From: Massilia sp. MS-15
Lineage (GTDB): Bacteria; Pseudomonadota; Gammaproteobacteria; Burkholderiales; Burkholderiaceae_D
DNA: 64,000 nucleotides
Assembly (NCBI RefSeq): GCF_020176695.1
Contig: NZ_JAIWIA010000001.1
Location: forward strand, 124,001 to 188,000
Reading direction: 5' to 3'
The stretch's first letter is position 1. Every line of letters begins with the position of its first letter. The notes beneath the pieces were generated by a model. That model did not search any database and was not told where the DNA came from. It saw only the letters and a program-made list of their open reading frames with translations. Made by a program: the position numbers and the translations under genes. Positions 9,583 to 17,560 of the stretch are shown here, piece by piece.

Positions 9583-11882
9583 GTCGGCCTCCCGCGTTCC
9601 AGCACGACATCGATCGCCTTGGCCGCCGGCACCTTGCTTTCCTTCGCGTGGTGCCACAGCGGGATCAGGGGATTGAGTTCGGGGAAGTAGCCGGCGATGC
9701 AGCCTTCCGGCACCTCGTAGGGCACCACCGCCAGGCCGTCCACGCGGCGCGCGACCCCGTCGTCGGCGGCGCAGCGCAGCGCCACCAGTTCGCCCTGGGC
9801 CAGGCCGTACTTCGCCATGTCGGCGCGCGCCATGAAGATCACCATGCGGCTGCCGTACACGCCGCGGAAGCGGTCGTCGTGGCTATAGATCGTGGTGTTG
9901 AACTGGCCGTCGCTGCGCACCGTGAACAGGCGCAGCGTGGTGGCGCCGCCCTCCCCTCCCACCGCGGCTGGTGCCAGTTCTTCCGGCACCGTGAACGCGG
10001 CCTTGCCGCTGTCGGTATGCCAGATCCGGTTGGCGGCGGCCAGTGGCTTGCGAAAGCCGCCGGGGGTCCACATGCGCGCATTGAAGTCGTGGAAGATCTC
10101 GGGATAGGTCGCGGCGATGGCGTCGCGGATGCTGGCGTAGTCGTCCACCCAGCGATCCCAGTCCACGCGCGGATTCGGCGCCAGGGTCGCCTTGGCGATC
10201 CCCGCCACGATCGCCGCTTCCGAGCGCAGGGTCGGCGCCACGGGTTCGGCCATGCCGCGCGAGCCGTGCATGCAGGCGGTGGAATCCTCGATGGTCACGT
10301 CCTGCGCTCCGCTGCGCTGGCGGTCGATCTCGATCCGCCCCAGGCAGGGCAGGATGTAGGACGCCTTGCCGTGCACCACGTGGTTGCGATTGAGCTTGGT
10401 GGAGACCTGCACCGTCAGCGGCAGCGCGCGCCAGGCCGCTTCCATCAGGGCCCGCTCGGGCACGGCGCGCACGAAGTTGCCGCCCAGGCCGATGAAGGCC
10501 TGCACGCGGCGCGCCAGGATGCCCTCGCAGGCCTCGACCGTGTCCATGCCCTTGTCGCGCGGCGGCTCGAAACCATACTGCTCCTTCAGCTTGTCGAGCG
10601 GGGCCAGCTCCGGCTTCTCGGTGATCCCGACCGTGCGCTGGCCCTGCACGTTGGAATGGCCGCGCACCGGACACACGCCGGCGCCCGGCTTGCCGATGTT
10701 CCCGCGCAGGAGCAGCAGGTTGACCACCATCGCCACGTTCTGCACCCCATTGCGGTGCTGGGTCAGGCCCATGCCATATATCCCCATCACGGCCGCCGAG
10801 CGGCAATACACGGCCGCCGCATCCTCGAGCGCGGCGCGGCGCAGGCCCGACTCGCGTTCGATGTCTTCCCAGGAGCAGGCGCGCACGGCGGCCTCGAAGT
10901 CGGCCAGGCCCTGCGTATGCTCGTGCAGGAAGGCGGTGTCCAGCACGCGCTGTTCGCCGGCGGCGCGCGCTTCGTCGTCGCGCGCGAAGATGGCCTTGCA
11001 CAGGCCCATGATGGCGGCGGTGTCGCCGCCGGGCTTGACCTGGTGGTACTGGGTGCTGATCGGCGTTTCCGCGCCGCTGAGCATCTCGCCGGGCGACTGT
11101 GGATTGGTGAAGCTGACCAGGCCGCGCTCGCGCAAGGGATTGAAGGTGATCACCGGCACCCCACGCTGGCGCGCTTCCTGCAGCTGGTGCAGCATGCGCG
11201 GGCTGTTGACGCCCACGTTCTGGCCAAAGAAGAAGATGCAGTCGGTATGCGCGAAGTCGTCCAGGGTCACGGTGCCGACCGGCACCCCGATGGTCTTTTG
11301 CAGCCCGACCGAGGTACTCTCGTGGCACATGTTCGAACTGTCGGGCAGGTTGTTGTTGCCGTACATGCGCGCCAGCAGGCCATACAGGTAGGAAGTCTCG
11401 AGCGAGGCCCGGCCGGAGCTGTAGAACACCACCTGTTTCGGATCGAAGCCGCGCAGCGCGGCGCCGATCTCGGCGAAGGCGGCGTCCCAGTCGATCGGAC
11501 GGTAGCGGTCGCTGGCCGGATCGTAGCGCAGCGGGACGGTGAGGCGCCCCTGGTCTTCGAGCCGATGGTCGTCCCAGCCGGCCAGCTCGGCGACGGTGTG
11601 GCGCTCGAAGAAATCGGCGCCGATCGCCTTACTGGTCGTTTCCCAGGCGGTGGCCTTGGCCCCGCTCTCGCAAAACTCGAAGGGATGGGGATTGGCCGGC
11701 TTGGCCCAGGCGCAGCTGACGCACATGAAACCGTCCGGCTTGTTCTGGTGCAGCAGCAGGCGGCTGTCCTTCAGCGGCACCCGCTGCTGCAGCAGGATGG
11801 TGCCGACCTCCTGCACCGATCCCCAGCCGCCGGCGGGCATGGTCGGTCGTTCGATGCGGAGCTTGCGTGAATCCTGGCTCAT
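9579..11882 (-). CDS. FdhF/YdeP family molybdopterin oxidoreductase
   Basis: This 767-residue oxidoreductase of the bis-MGD superfamily resembles E. coli YdeP and formate dehydrogenase-like proteins. It should bind molybdopterin guanine dinucleotide in the cytoplasm; no Tat signal is visible. The N-terminal Cys-containing block MCVSCAWAKP and FEFCESGAKATAWE define the YdeP group. Later come NNLPDSSNMCHESTSVGL, FGQNVGVNSPRMLHQL and GHSNVQGQRTVGI. Translational overlap with fdhD suggests FdhD sulfurates its cofactor. YdeP is linked to acid resistance in E. coli; the electron donor and substrate here are unknown. Confidence 0.92.
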   Translation of the reverse strand: MSQDSRKLRIERPTMPAGGWGSVQEVGTILLQQRVPLKDSRLLLHQNKPDGFMCVSCAWAKPANPHPFEFCESGAKATAWETTSKAIGADFFERHTVAELAGWDDHRLEDQGRLTVPLRYDPASDRYRPIDWDAAFAEIGAALRGFDPKQVVFYSSGRASLETSYLYGLLARMYGNNNLPDSSNMCHESTSVGLQKTIGVPVGTVTLDDFAHTDCIFFFGQNVGVNSPRMLHQLQEARQRGVPVITFNPLRERGLVSFTNPQSPGEMLSGAETPISTQYHQVKPGGDTAAIMGLCKAIFARDDEARAAGEQRVLDTAFLHEHTQGLADFEAAVRACSWEDIERESGLRRAALEDAAAVYCRSAAVMGIYGMGLTQHRNGVQNVAMVVNLLLLRGNIGKPGAGVCPVRGHSNVQGQRTVGITEKPELAPLDKLKEQYGFEPPRDKGMDTVEACEGILARRVQAFIGLGGNFVRAVPERALMEAAWRALPLTVQVSTKLNRNHVVHGKASYILPCLGRIEIDRQRSGAQDVTIEDSTACMHGSRGMAEPVAPTLRSEAAIVAGIAKATLAPNPRVDWDRWVDDYASIRDAIAATYPEIFHDFNARMWTPGGFRKPLAAANRIWHTDSGKAAFTVPEELAPAAVGGEGGATTLRLFTVRSDGQFNTTIYSHDDRFRGVYGSRMVIFMARADMAKYGLAQGELVALRCAADDGVARRVDGLAVVPYEVPEGCIAGYFPELNPLIPLWHHAKESKVPAAKAIDVVLERGRPT

Positions 11883-12018
11883 GGCGCTTCCTCCCGTGTG
11901 AAGGAGTCACGCTAAGCCGGTTTCGCCGCGCGCACGGTGCGCGACCGAACAATAGTAGAAAAAGTCCGGGACAAGCGGGAGACAGGCCGGCGACAGGCGG
12001 CCGCGCGCCTTCTGCGGC

Positions 12019-12630
12019 TCAGGAACTGTTGCCGGTGCGCGAGCTGGTCGGCAGCGGACGGCCCGGCTTCCACAGCCGCGACAGCGACTGCGCCTCCTCG
12101 ATCTGTTCCTGGGTCATCTGGCGCGAGATGGCGGCGCGCTGCTCGACCGCGTTGTGGTTGCCGCCGGCCGCGGCCAGGTTCCACAGCATGTAGGCCAGCA
12201 CCATGTCCTGCGGCATCCCGGCCTGGTGGTAGCGGTACATCAGCCCGAGCGCATGCTGGGCCTCGGCATGGCCCTGCTCGGCCGCCTTGCGGAACCAGGT
12301 GACCGCATGGCGCTGGTCCTGCGGCACCGCATTGCCCGTGTAATACATGGCGCCGACCACGTACTGGGCGTCGGCCTTGCCCTGCCGGGCCGCCTTGTGG
12401 TGCCAGGAAAAGGCCTGCCTGTAGTCGCGCGCCACGCCGCGTCCCATGTAATACATCAGGCCAAGCAAATGCTGGGCATCCGCATGGCCGGCCTTGGCGA
12501 GCGGGACGATCTCTTTCAGTGCCACCGCGTAGTTGCGCGCGTTGTAAGCGCTGGCGCCTTCCGCGAAGCCCGCCTGCGCCCCCGCCTGCAGGCCGAGCGC
12601 GAGTGCGATCGCTACGAATAGTTTTTTCAT
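12019..12630 (-). CDS. Secreted Sel1-repeat protein
   Basis: The 203-residue protein has an N-terminal signal peptide (MKKLFVAIALALGLQAGAQA) and at least three Sel1-type (SLR) repeats between residues ~45 and 160. They are recognisable as AGHADAQHLLGLMYYMGRGV, GKADAQYVVGAMYYTGN and GHAEAQHALGLMYRYHQAG. Such alpha-solenoids usually mediate protein contacts in the periplasm. The C-terminal ~30 residues are polar. No partner can be deduced from the neighbours. Confidence 0.88.
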   Translation of the reverse strand: MKKLFVAIALALGLQAGAQAGFAEGASAYNARNYAVALKEIVPLAKAGHADAQHLLGLMYYMGRGVARDYRQAFSWHHKAARQGKADAQYVVGAMYYTGNAVPQDQRHAVTWFRKAAEQGHAEAQHALGLMYRYHQAGMPQDMVLAYMLWNLAAAGGNHNAVEQRAAISRQMTQEQIEEAQSLSRLWKPGRPLPTSSRTGNSS

Positions 12631-12716
12631 GTCTCGTTCATGGAATCAGGATCTCTGCGTACCCTTGGTCCTTGTGATGGGCCTGCTCTGTTCTTGTATG
12701 TTCTTGTTCTGCTGCC

Positions 12717-13502
12717 TTATTTCCAGCTTACCTTGCCCAGGCCATCGACGCTCACCTTGCGGTTCTGCGGCTTGCCATGCACCGTCACCGAGCCAAGGCC
12801 CGACAGGGTCAGGTTGGCGCTGTCCCTGGCGGTGACGGTGGCGTTGCCCAGGCCCGACAGTTCGAGGACCACGCTCTCGGCCGAGAACTGCCGGGCATCC
12901 AGTCCGCCCAGTCCGCCCAGCTGCGCCTTCAGCCGGCGGCTGCGGCCCGAAAGGCTCACGTAGCCCGCCCCGCTCAGGTTCAGCTCCACGCTGTCGCTGT
13001 CGATGCCATGGACTTTCATGCTGCCGACGCCACCCAGCCTGGCGCTCAGCGTCCTGTAATTACATGATACATTCATCGAGCCGGCGCCATCGAGGTTGAG
13101 CTCGAGTTCGTCGCCGGAAAAGCCACTGACGACGGTGCCGCCCACGCTCTCGGAGCTGACTTCGCGCAGGTTGGGCAGGGTCAATTCGGCGTGCAAGCCC
13201 ATGCTGCGTCCGAGGTTGATGCTCGCGCCCCGGGTCTCTGTACCGATATTGAGCGTGTCGCCACTCTGCAGGGTGGTGGTCTTGGCGAGCAGGCGCGGGT
13301 CGCCGGTCAGGACCAGCAGCGGGGTATTACCCTGGCGGATCTTGAGGTCCACCATGCCGTCCAGCTTGACGCGTACCACGCGCGCGTCCACCGGACGCGT
13401 CTCGGTCGCCATCTCGGGCGCCGCCCTGGCCATCCCCATGCAGGTGATGAGCGCGGCGCACAGTGCCACGCACGCCAGGCCGAACTTGGAAAGCTGTTTC
13501 AT
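12717..13502 (-). CDS. Secreted GIN-domain (DUF2807) protein
   Basis: A 261-residue protein with a signal peptide (MKQLSKFGLACVALCAALIT...MARA). The following domain is rich in Gly/Ser/Asn beta-strands of the head-GIN/DUF2807 type, with repeating units such as LELNLDGAGSMNV, GVGSMKVHGIDSDSVEL, LSGAGYVSLSG, GLGGLDARQF and LSGLGNATV. These form a right-handed beta-helix-like fold in solved relatives. The family is exported and of unknown function. The ATG at 13502 is chosen because it opens a normal signal peptide; an upstream ATG in frame would add 21 non-signal residues. Confidence 0.88.
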   Translation of the reverse strand: MKQLSKFGLACVALCAALITCMGMARAAPEMATETRPVDARVVRVKLDGMVDLKIRQGNTPLLVLTGDPRLLAKTTTLQSGDTLNIGTETRGASINLGRSMGLHAELTLPNLREVSSESVGGTVVSGFSGDELELNLDGAGSMNVSCNYRTLSARLGGVGSMKVHGIDSDSVELNLSGAGYVSLSGRSRRLKAQLGGLGGLDARQFSAESVVLELSGLGNATVTARDSANLTLSGLGSVTVHGKPQNRKVSVDGLGKVSWK

Positions 13503-13814
13503 CGAATTCTCCGAATACATGTTCTTGATTATGTGTTGCTGCCCAGCAAGGGCTGGAATTAGCATGTTGCAACTATATCGCCTCGTTCACCTTCTGCCCA
13601 TGGATCTGCGACGAACTGCGCAAAACGCCATCCAGAGCGGCCTATGGGTGGATGGCCGTGAACGCGCCGCAGACGCGGATTTTTCGCAACAAAAAAATTA
13701 CTTATTGGCATGTCATTGCGCCAACTTGCGTTAAGATGCAGCGCAGGCGGCGCTTGCCGTCGGTACGAGCAATCCAACAACGCATCATTCCGAGTTTATT
13801 TTCGAGGTCAACCC
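13503..13814. other. Divergent intergenic region between GIN-domain gene and M16 peptidase
   Basis: This 312-bp stretch holds no convincing gene. Part of it (13680-13740) is AT-rich compared with the surroundings and includes TTGGCA and TTAAGA-like elements, but with poor spacing, so only a general promoter role for the divergent genes can be suggested. Confidence 0.5.
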
Positions 13815-15215
13815 ATGCGCATGCGCCAATTACCTGTATTGCTGGCCGGGCTCACGTTCTCGCTGTCGGCATTCGCCGCCACCGCGGACCAGTGGACCCT
13901 GCCGGTCGCTGTCAAGAAGCTCGACAATGGCCTGACGGTCATCGTCACCGAAGACCACAGCTCGCCAACCGTGGGCGTCTCGGTGGTCTACAAGGTGGGC
14001 ATGCGCCTGGAGCCGAAGAACCGCACCGGCTTCGCCCACCTGTTCGAACACCTGATGTTCCAGGGCACGCCAAATGCCAAGAAAGGCGTGTTCGACACCA
14101 CCATCACCGGCGGCGGCGGCCGCAACAATGGCTCGACCCGCGCCGACTTCACCAACTACATCGAGACCGCGCCGGCATCGGCGCTGGAGCCGATCCTGTG
14201 GCTGGAAGCGGACCGCATGAAGACCCTCGATTTCAATCCGGCCACGCTGAAGAACCAGCAGGACGTGGTGAAGGAAGAGATCCGCGTAAACGTGAAGAAC
14301 CAGCCTTACGGCGGCTTCATGTGGATCGACATCGGCCAGCACGCCTTCCAGAAATGGGAGAACAACCATGACGGCTACGGCAGCTTCGAGGACCTGGAGA
14401 ACGCCAGCCTGGAAGACGTGCGCGCCTTCCACCGCGACTACTATGGCCCGAACAATGCCGTGATCGCGATCGCCGGCGACATCACGCCAAGCCAGGGCTT
14501 CGCGCTGGCCGAGAAATACTTCGGCAAGATCCCGGCCCGTCCGACCCCGAAGCCGACCGACTTCAGCGAAGGCCTGAACACCCAGGAGAAGCGCCTGGTG
14601 CAGAGCGACGCCCTGGCCCAGGTGCCGGCCATCGCCGCGGCCTGGAAGATGCCGCCGCGCGGCCACAAGGACCAGGCGGCCATGGCCGTGCTGGGCGAAC
14701 TGCTGGCCGGCGGCGACGCGTCGCTGTTCTACCAGGGCCTGGTGAAGGGCCGCGAGATCGCGCTCAACGTCGATTCGCTGTTCGGCCTGACCGGTCCGTT
14801 CGAATACGACGGCCCGACCCTCTTGACCGTGTTCGCCCTGTACAAGCCGAACAGCAGCGCGGACGCGGTGCTCAAGGCCATGGACGAGGAAATCGCCAAG
14901 GTCGCCCAGAACGGCGTCGACGCCGCCACCCTCAAGCGCATCAAGACGCGCATGCTGGCCAACTGGAACAACCAGCTGGAGAGCTTCATCAACCGCGCCG
15001 ACATGATGGCCAAGATGCAGGTGATGTGGGGCGATGCCAACGTGGTCAACAAGATCCCGGGCTGGGTCGAGGCCGTGACCTCGGAAGACATCCAGCGCGC
15101 GGTGCGCACCTACCTGGTGCAGACCAACCGTACCGTCATTGACCGCAAGCCGGCCGCGATGCTCGCTGCGCCTGCGAACGCCACCCCGACCGCGCCTGCC
15201 GGCGCGGCCAAATAA
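13815..15215 (+). CDS. M16 family zinc peptidase, catalytic subunit
   Basis: This is a periplasmic M16B-type metallopeptidase of 466 residues. The N-terminal signal peptide ([22 protein letters not shown]) is followed by [25 protein letters not shown]. The inverted zinc motif HxxEH is present as [10 protein letters not shown], with the distal Glu in the [13 protein letters not shown] region. The gene is directly followed by a second M16 gene without the zinc motif. M16B enzymes typically act as such catalytic/non-catalytic pairs that degrade peptides. The ATG at 13815 is chosen because it opens the signal peptide. Confidence 0.94.
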   Translation: MRMRQLPVLLAGLTFSLSAFAATADQWTLPVAVKKLDNGLTVIVTEDHSSPTVGVSVVYKVGMRLEPKNRTGFAHLFEHLMFQGTPNAKKGVFDTTITGGGGRNNGSTRADFTNYIETAPASALEPILWLEADRMKTLDFNPATLKNQQDVVKEEIRVNVKNQPYGGFMWIDIGQHAFQKWENNHDGYGSFEDLENASLEDVRAFHRDYYGPNNAVIAIAGDITPSQGFALAEKYFGKIPARPTPKPTDFSEGLNTQEKRLVQSDALAQVPAIAAAWKMPPRGHKDQAAMAVLGELLAGGDASLFYQGLVKGREIALNVDSLFGLTGPFEYDGPTLLTVFALYKPNSSADAVLKAMDEEIAKVAQNGVDAATLKRIKTRMLANWNNQLESFINRADMMAKMQVMWGDANVVNKIPGWVEAVTSEDIQRAVRTYLVQTNRTVIDRKPAAMLAAPANATPTAPAGAAK

Positions 15216-15228
15216 TAGGAGCGCATCG

Positions 15229-16638
15229 ATGAAAAAACTGATGCTCGCAATCGCCGTCTCGCTCGCCTTCGCGCCGGCGGCCTTCGCCGCGCCCGCCGCG
15301 GACAACCTGCCGATGCCGGCCTACGGCAAGGACAAGCCGATCCCGGTGCCGAAGATCACCAAGAAGACCCTGGCCAACGGGCTGACCGTCTGGATCGTGC
15401 CGCGCCAGGGCCTGCCGCGCGTGGACTACGTGCTGGCGGTGCGCGGCGCCGGCTATGCGGCCGATGCGCCGGCCACCCCGGCCTTCGCCAGCATGCTGGC
15501 CAGCCTGCTCAACGAAGGCACCGCCAAGCGCGACTCGCGCGCGATCGCCGAAGCGGCCCAGGGCATGGGCGGCTCGGTCGGCGCCAGCGCCAGCTCGGAC
15601 GGCATCGTGGTGTCGGGCAATGCGCTGGTGTCGCAGGCCGCCCCGATGATGGGACTGCTGGCCGAAGTGGCGCGCGCGCCGAGCTTCCCGGACAAGGAAG
15701 TGGCGCTGGCCAAGGCCAACGCGCTGCAGTCGCTGCGCGTGTCCGAGACCCAGCCGGCCTTCCGCGCCGAGCGCGCGATCAGCAAGGCGATCTACGGCGA
15801 CCATCCGTATGGCCGCACCACCCCGACGGTGGAAGCGATCAATGCCGTGACCCAGGACATGCTGCGCGCCGAGCACGCCAGGCGCATCCGCCCGGACCGC
15901 GCGCTGCTGGTGGTCACCGGTCCGCTCAAGGAAGCCGAAGCCCTGAAACTGGCCGAGGGCGCCTTCGGCGACTGGAAGGCGAACGGTCCGGCCCTGCCGG
16001 ACACCGCCGCCGCGCCAGCCAGCGCCAAGCCCGCGCGCATCCTGCTGAACCGTGACAAGAGCGTGCAGTCGGCAGTGCGCCTGGGCAGCCCGGGCATCGC
16101 CGCCAGCGCCCAGGACCAGATCCCGCTGCGCCTGGCCAGCACCATCCTCGGCGGCGGCTTCTCGAGCCGCGTGAACATCAAGCTGCGCGAGGAAAAGGGC
16201 TATACCTACGGCGCTTCGGCCGGCGCGCGCATGAACCGCGCGGGCGGCGCCATCGTCGGCGGCGCCGACGTGCGCAACGAAGTGACCGGTGCCGCGCTGA
16301 ACGAGTTCTTCTCCGAGTACAAGCGGATCGGCGCCGAGCCGGTATCGGCCAAGGAAATGGAGATGAACAAGCGCTACGTGGCGGGCGGCTACATGATCAG
16401 CAACCAGCTGCAGCGTTCGGTCGCCGCGACCCTGGCGCAGAACTGGCTGGTCGGCCTGCCGGCCGAGTTCCTGGGCGAATACGTGCCGCGCATCCAGAAG
16501 GTCACGCCGCAGCAGGTGCAGGCGGTAGCGAAGAAATACTTCGCGCCGGAGAACCAGTCGATCGTGGTGGTGGGCGATCCGAAGGCGGTGGGCGAGCAGC
16601 TCAAGGCCTTCGGCGAGTTCACGGTCACCGACAAGTGA
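15229..16638 (+). CDS. M16 family peptidase, non-catalytic partner subunit
   Basis: This 469-residue M16 homologue has a signal peptide (MKKLMLAIAVSLAFAPAAFA). The position of the HxxEH motif reads FASMLASLLNEGT, so the zinc ligands are missing. The C-terminal substrate-binding block with conserved Arg/Tyr is kept (KLREEKGYTYGASAGARM, near residue 325). By analogy with other M16B pairs this subunit probably contributes substrate-binding residues to the enzyme encoded 13 bases upstream. The RBS AGGAG precedes the ATG. A strong terminator follows at 16663. Confidence 0.93.
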   Translation: MKKLMLAIAVSLAFAPAAFAAPAADNLPMPAYGKDKPIPVPKITKKTLANGLTVWIVPRQGLPRVDYVLAVRGAGYAADAPATPAFASMLASLLNEGTAKRDSRAIAEAAQGMGGSVGASASSDGIVVSGNALVSQAAPMMGLLAEVARAPSFPDKEVALAKANALQSLRVSETQPAFRAERAISKAIYGDHPYGRTTPTVEAINAVTQDMLRAEHARRIRPDRALLVVTGPLKEAEALKLAEGAFGDWKANGPALPDTAAAPASAKPARILLNRDKSVQSAVRLGSPGIAASAQDQIPLRLASTILGGGFSSRVNIKLREEKGYTYGASAGARMNRAGGAIVGGADVRNEVTGAALNEFFSEYKRIGAEPVSAKEMEMNKRYVAGGYMISNQLQRSVAATLAQNWLVGLPAEFLGEYVPRIQKVTPQQVQAVAKKYFAPENQSIVVVGDPKAVGEQLKAFGEFTVTDK

Positions 16639-16662
16639 TCCGCTGTCCTGCCTGACCTGGGA

Positions 16663-16687
16663 AGCCCCGCGCACGCGGGGCTTTTTT
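16663..16687 (+). terminator. Rho-independent terminator of the M16 peptidase pair
   Basis: An eight-base GC-rich stem (AGCCCCGC with GCGGGGCT, loop GCAC) is followed directly by a run of six T residues. It begins 25 bases after the second M16 stop codon. Confidence 0.9.
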
Positions 16688-16692
16688 CTTCC

Positions 16693-17010
16693 TTAATCCG
16701 AGGCCAGCTTCATCATCACCAGCCCGCATACGATCAGCACCGCGGCCGCCACGCGCATGGTGTTGAGCTGCTCGCCCAGTACCGCGATACCGACCACGAA
16801 GGCGCCGACGGCGCCGATGCCGGTCCAGATCGTATAGGCAGTGCCAAGGGGAATACTGCGCATCGCGGCGGCCAGCAGGACGAAGCTGGCGAACATGCCG
16901 GCCAGGGTGACAAGGGAGGGCCCCAGGCGGCTGAAGCCATCGGACTGCTTCATGGCGTAGGCCCAGACCACTTCGAGAATTCCCGCTACCAGCAACATCA
17001 ACCAGGCCAT
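16693..17010 (-). CDS. gdx: SMR family exporter, Gdx/SugE type (copy 1)
   Basis: A four-helix small multidrug resistance protein of 105 residues in the inner membrane. The proton/substrate-binding Glu is Glu13 in VAGILEVVWAYAMK. The KQSDGF motif and the GTAYTIWTGIGAVGAF block mark the Gdx (formerly SugE) branch, whose characterised members export guanidinium and small guanidinyl compounds as antiparallel dimers. A close paralogue lies 144 bases upstream, and both have related hairpin-rich leaders. Homodimer or heterodimer assembly cannot be decided from sequence. Confidence 0.93.
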   Translation of the reverse strand: MAWLMLLVAGILEVVWAYAMKQSDGFSRLGPSLVTLAGMFASFVLLAAAMRSIPLGTAYTIWTGIGAVGAFVVGIAVLGEQLNTMRVAAAVLIVCGLVMMKLASD

Positions 17011-17031
17011 GTCGGCTCTCCTTTCGAAAAG

Positions 17032-17079
17032 CCGGGCCGTCCCGGTCATTGTTCCCACGGCGGGGGAGGACGTTCCTCC
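17032..17079 (-). promoter_or_regulatory. Structured leader of SMR gene copy 1 (two hairpins)
   Basis: On the transcript strand the leader forms a first hairpin (17065-17079, stem GGAGG/CCTCC around AACGT). A second hairpin (17032-17045, CCGGG-ACGG-CCCGG) lies just before the AAGGAG ribosome binding site. The ACGG loop fits the ACGR loop of guanidine-II (mini-ykkC) riboswitches, but the first loop does not. The whole arrangement is conserved upstream of copy 2, which suggests a functional leader. Confidence 0.45.
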
Positions 17080-17154
17080 TGAAGGCGATATTCTACCCTG
17101 GCCTGGCCAGCCGCACGGGCTGCACTGCCGTGGTTCGACCGCGTGGGCGGTCGT

Positions 17155-17472
17155 TCAGTCTCCCGCCACCTTCATCAGCAGCAGCCCGGCCACGATCAGC
17201 ACCGCCGCCAGCACGCGCAGGGCGTTTGCCTGCTCCCCCAGCAGCACGACTCCCGCCACGAAGGCGCCCACGGTGCCGATGCCGGTCCAGATCGTATACG
17301 CGGTGCCGAGCGGGATGCTGCGCATGGCGGCCGAAAGCAGCAGGAAGCTGGCGATCATGCCTGCCAGCGTGATCACGCTGGGCCATAGCCTGGTGAAGCC
17401 ATGCGACTGCTTCATGGCCACCGCCCACAATACTTCGAACAGTCCTGCAACGACCAACATGATCCAAGCCAT
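17155..17472 (-). CDS. gdx: SMR family exporter, Gdx/SugE type (copy 2)
   Basis: A 105-residue paralogue of the SMR gene just downstream, with the same four helices, Glu13 (VAGLFEVLWAVAMK), KQSHGFTR and GTAYTIWTGIGTVGAF. It also belongs to the Gdx branch by these motifs. The two proteins differ mainly in the first and last helices. The tandem arrangement probably arose by duplication of gene plus leader. It is transcribed toward copy 1; a GACCGC/GCGGTC hairpin at 17137-17152 without a T tract lies just past its stop. Confidence 0.93.
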   Translation of the reverse strand: MAWIMLVVAGLFEVLWAVAMKQSHGFTRLWPSVITLAGMIASFLLLSAAMRSIPLGTAYTIWTGIGTVGAFVAGVVLLGEQANALRVLAAVLIVAGLLLMKVAGD

Positions 17473-17491
17473 ACCGACTCTCCTTGCGAAA

Positions 17492-17540
17492 CCGGGACGG
17501 CCCGGATGTTGTTTCCCACGATGGCGGAGCTTGCTCCTCC
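17492..17540 (-). promoter_or_regulatory. Structured leader of SMR gene copy 2 (two hairpins)
   Basis: This leader parallels that of copy 1. An upstream hairpin (17526-17537, GGAG-CAAG-CTCC, extendable by an outer GG/CC) is followed by a shared GTGGGAA linker. Then comes a CCGGG/CCCGG hairpin (17492-17505) with loop CCGT, and the AAGGAG site. The loop differs from copy 1 and does not fit ACGR. A guanidine-II assignment is therefore not supported for this copy. Confidence 0.4.
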
Positions 17541-17560
17541 AGACGGCAGTATACCTGGCC

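Noticed and set aside
17011-17110. Firm guanidine-II riboswitch before both SMR genes
   Set aside because: Only one of the four loops (ACGG in copy 1) fits the ACGR pattern that both hairpins of this class require. The leaders are reported as structured elements without a class.
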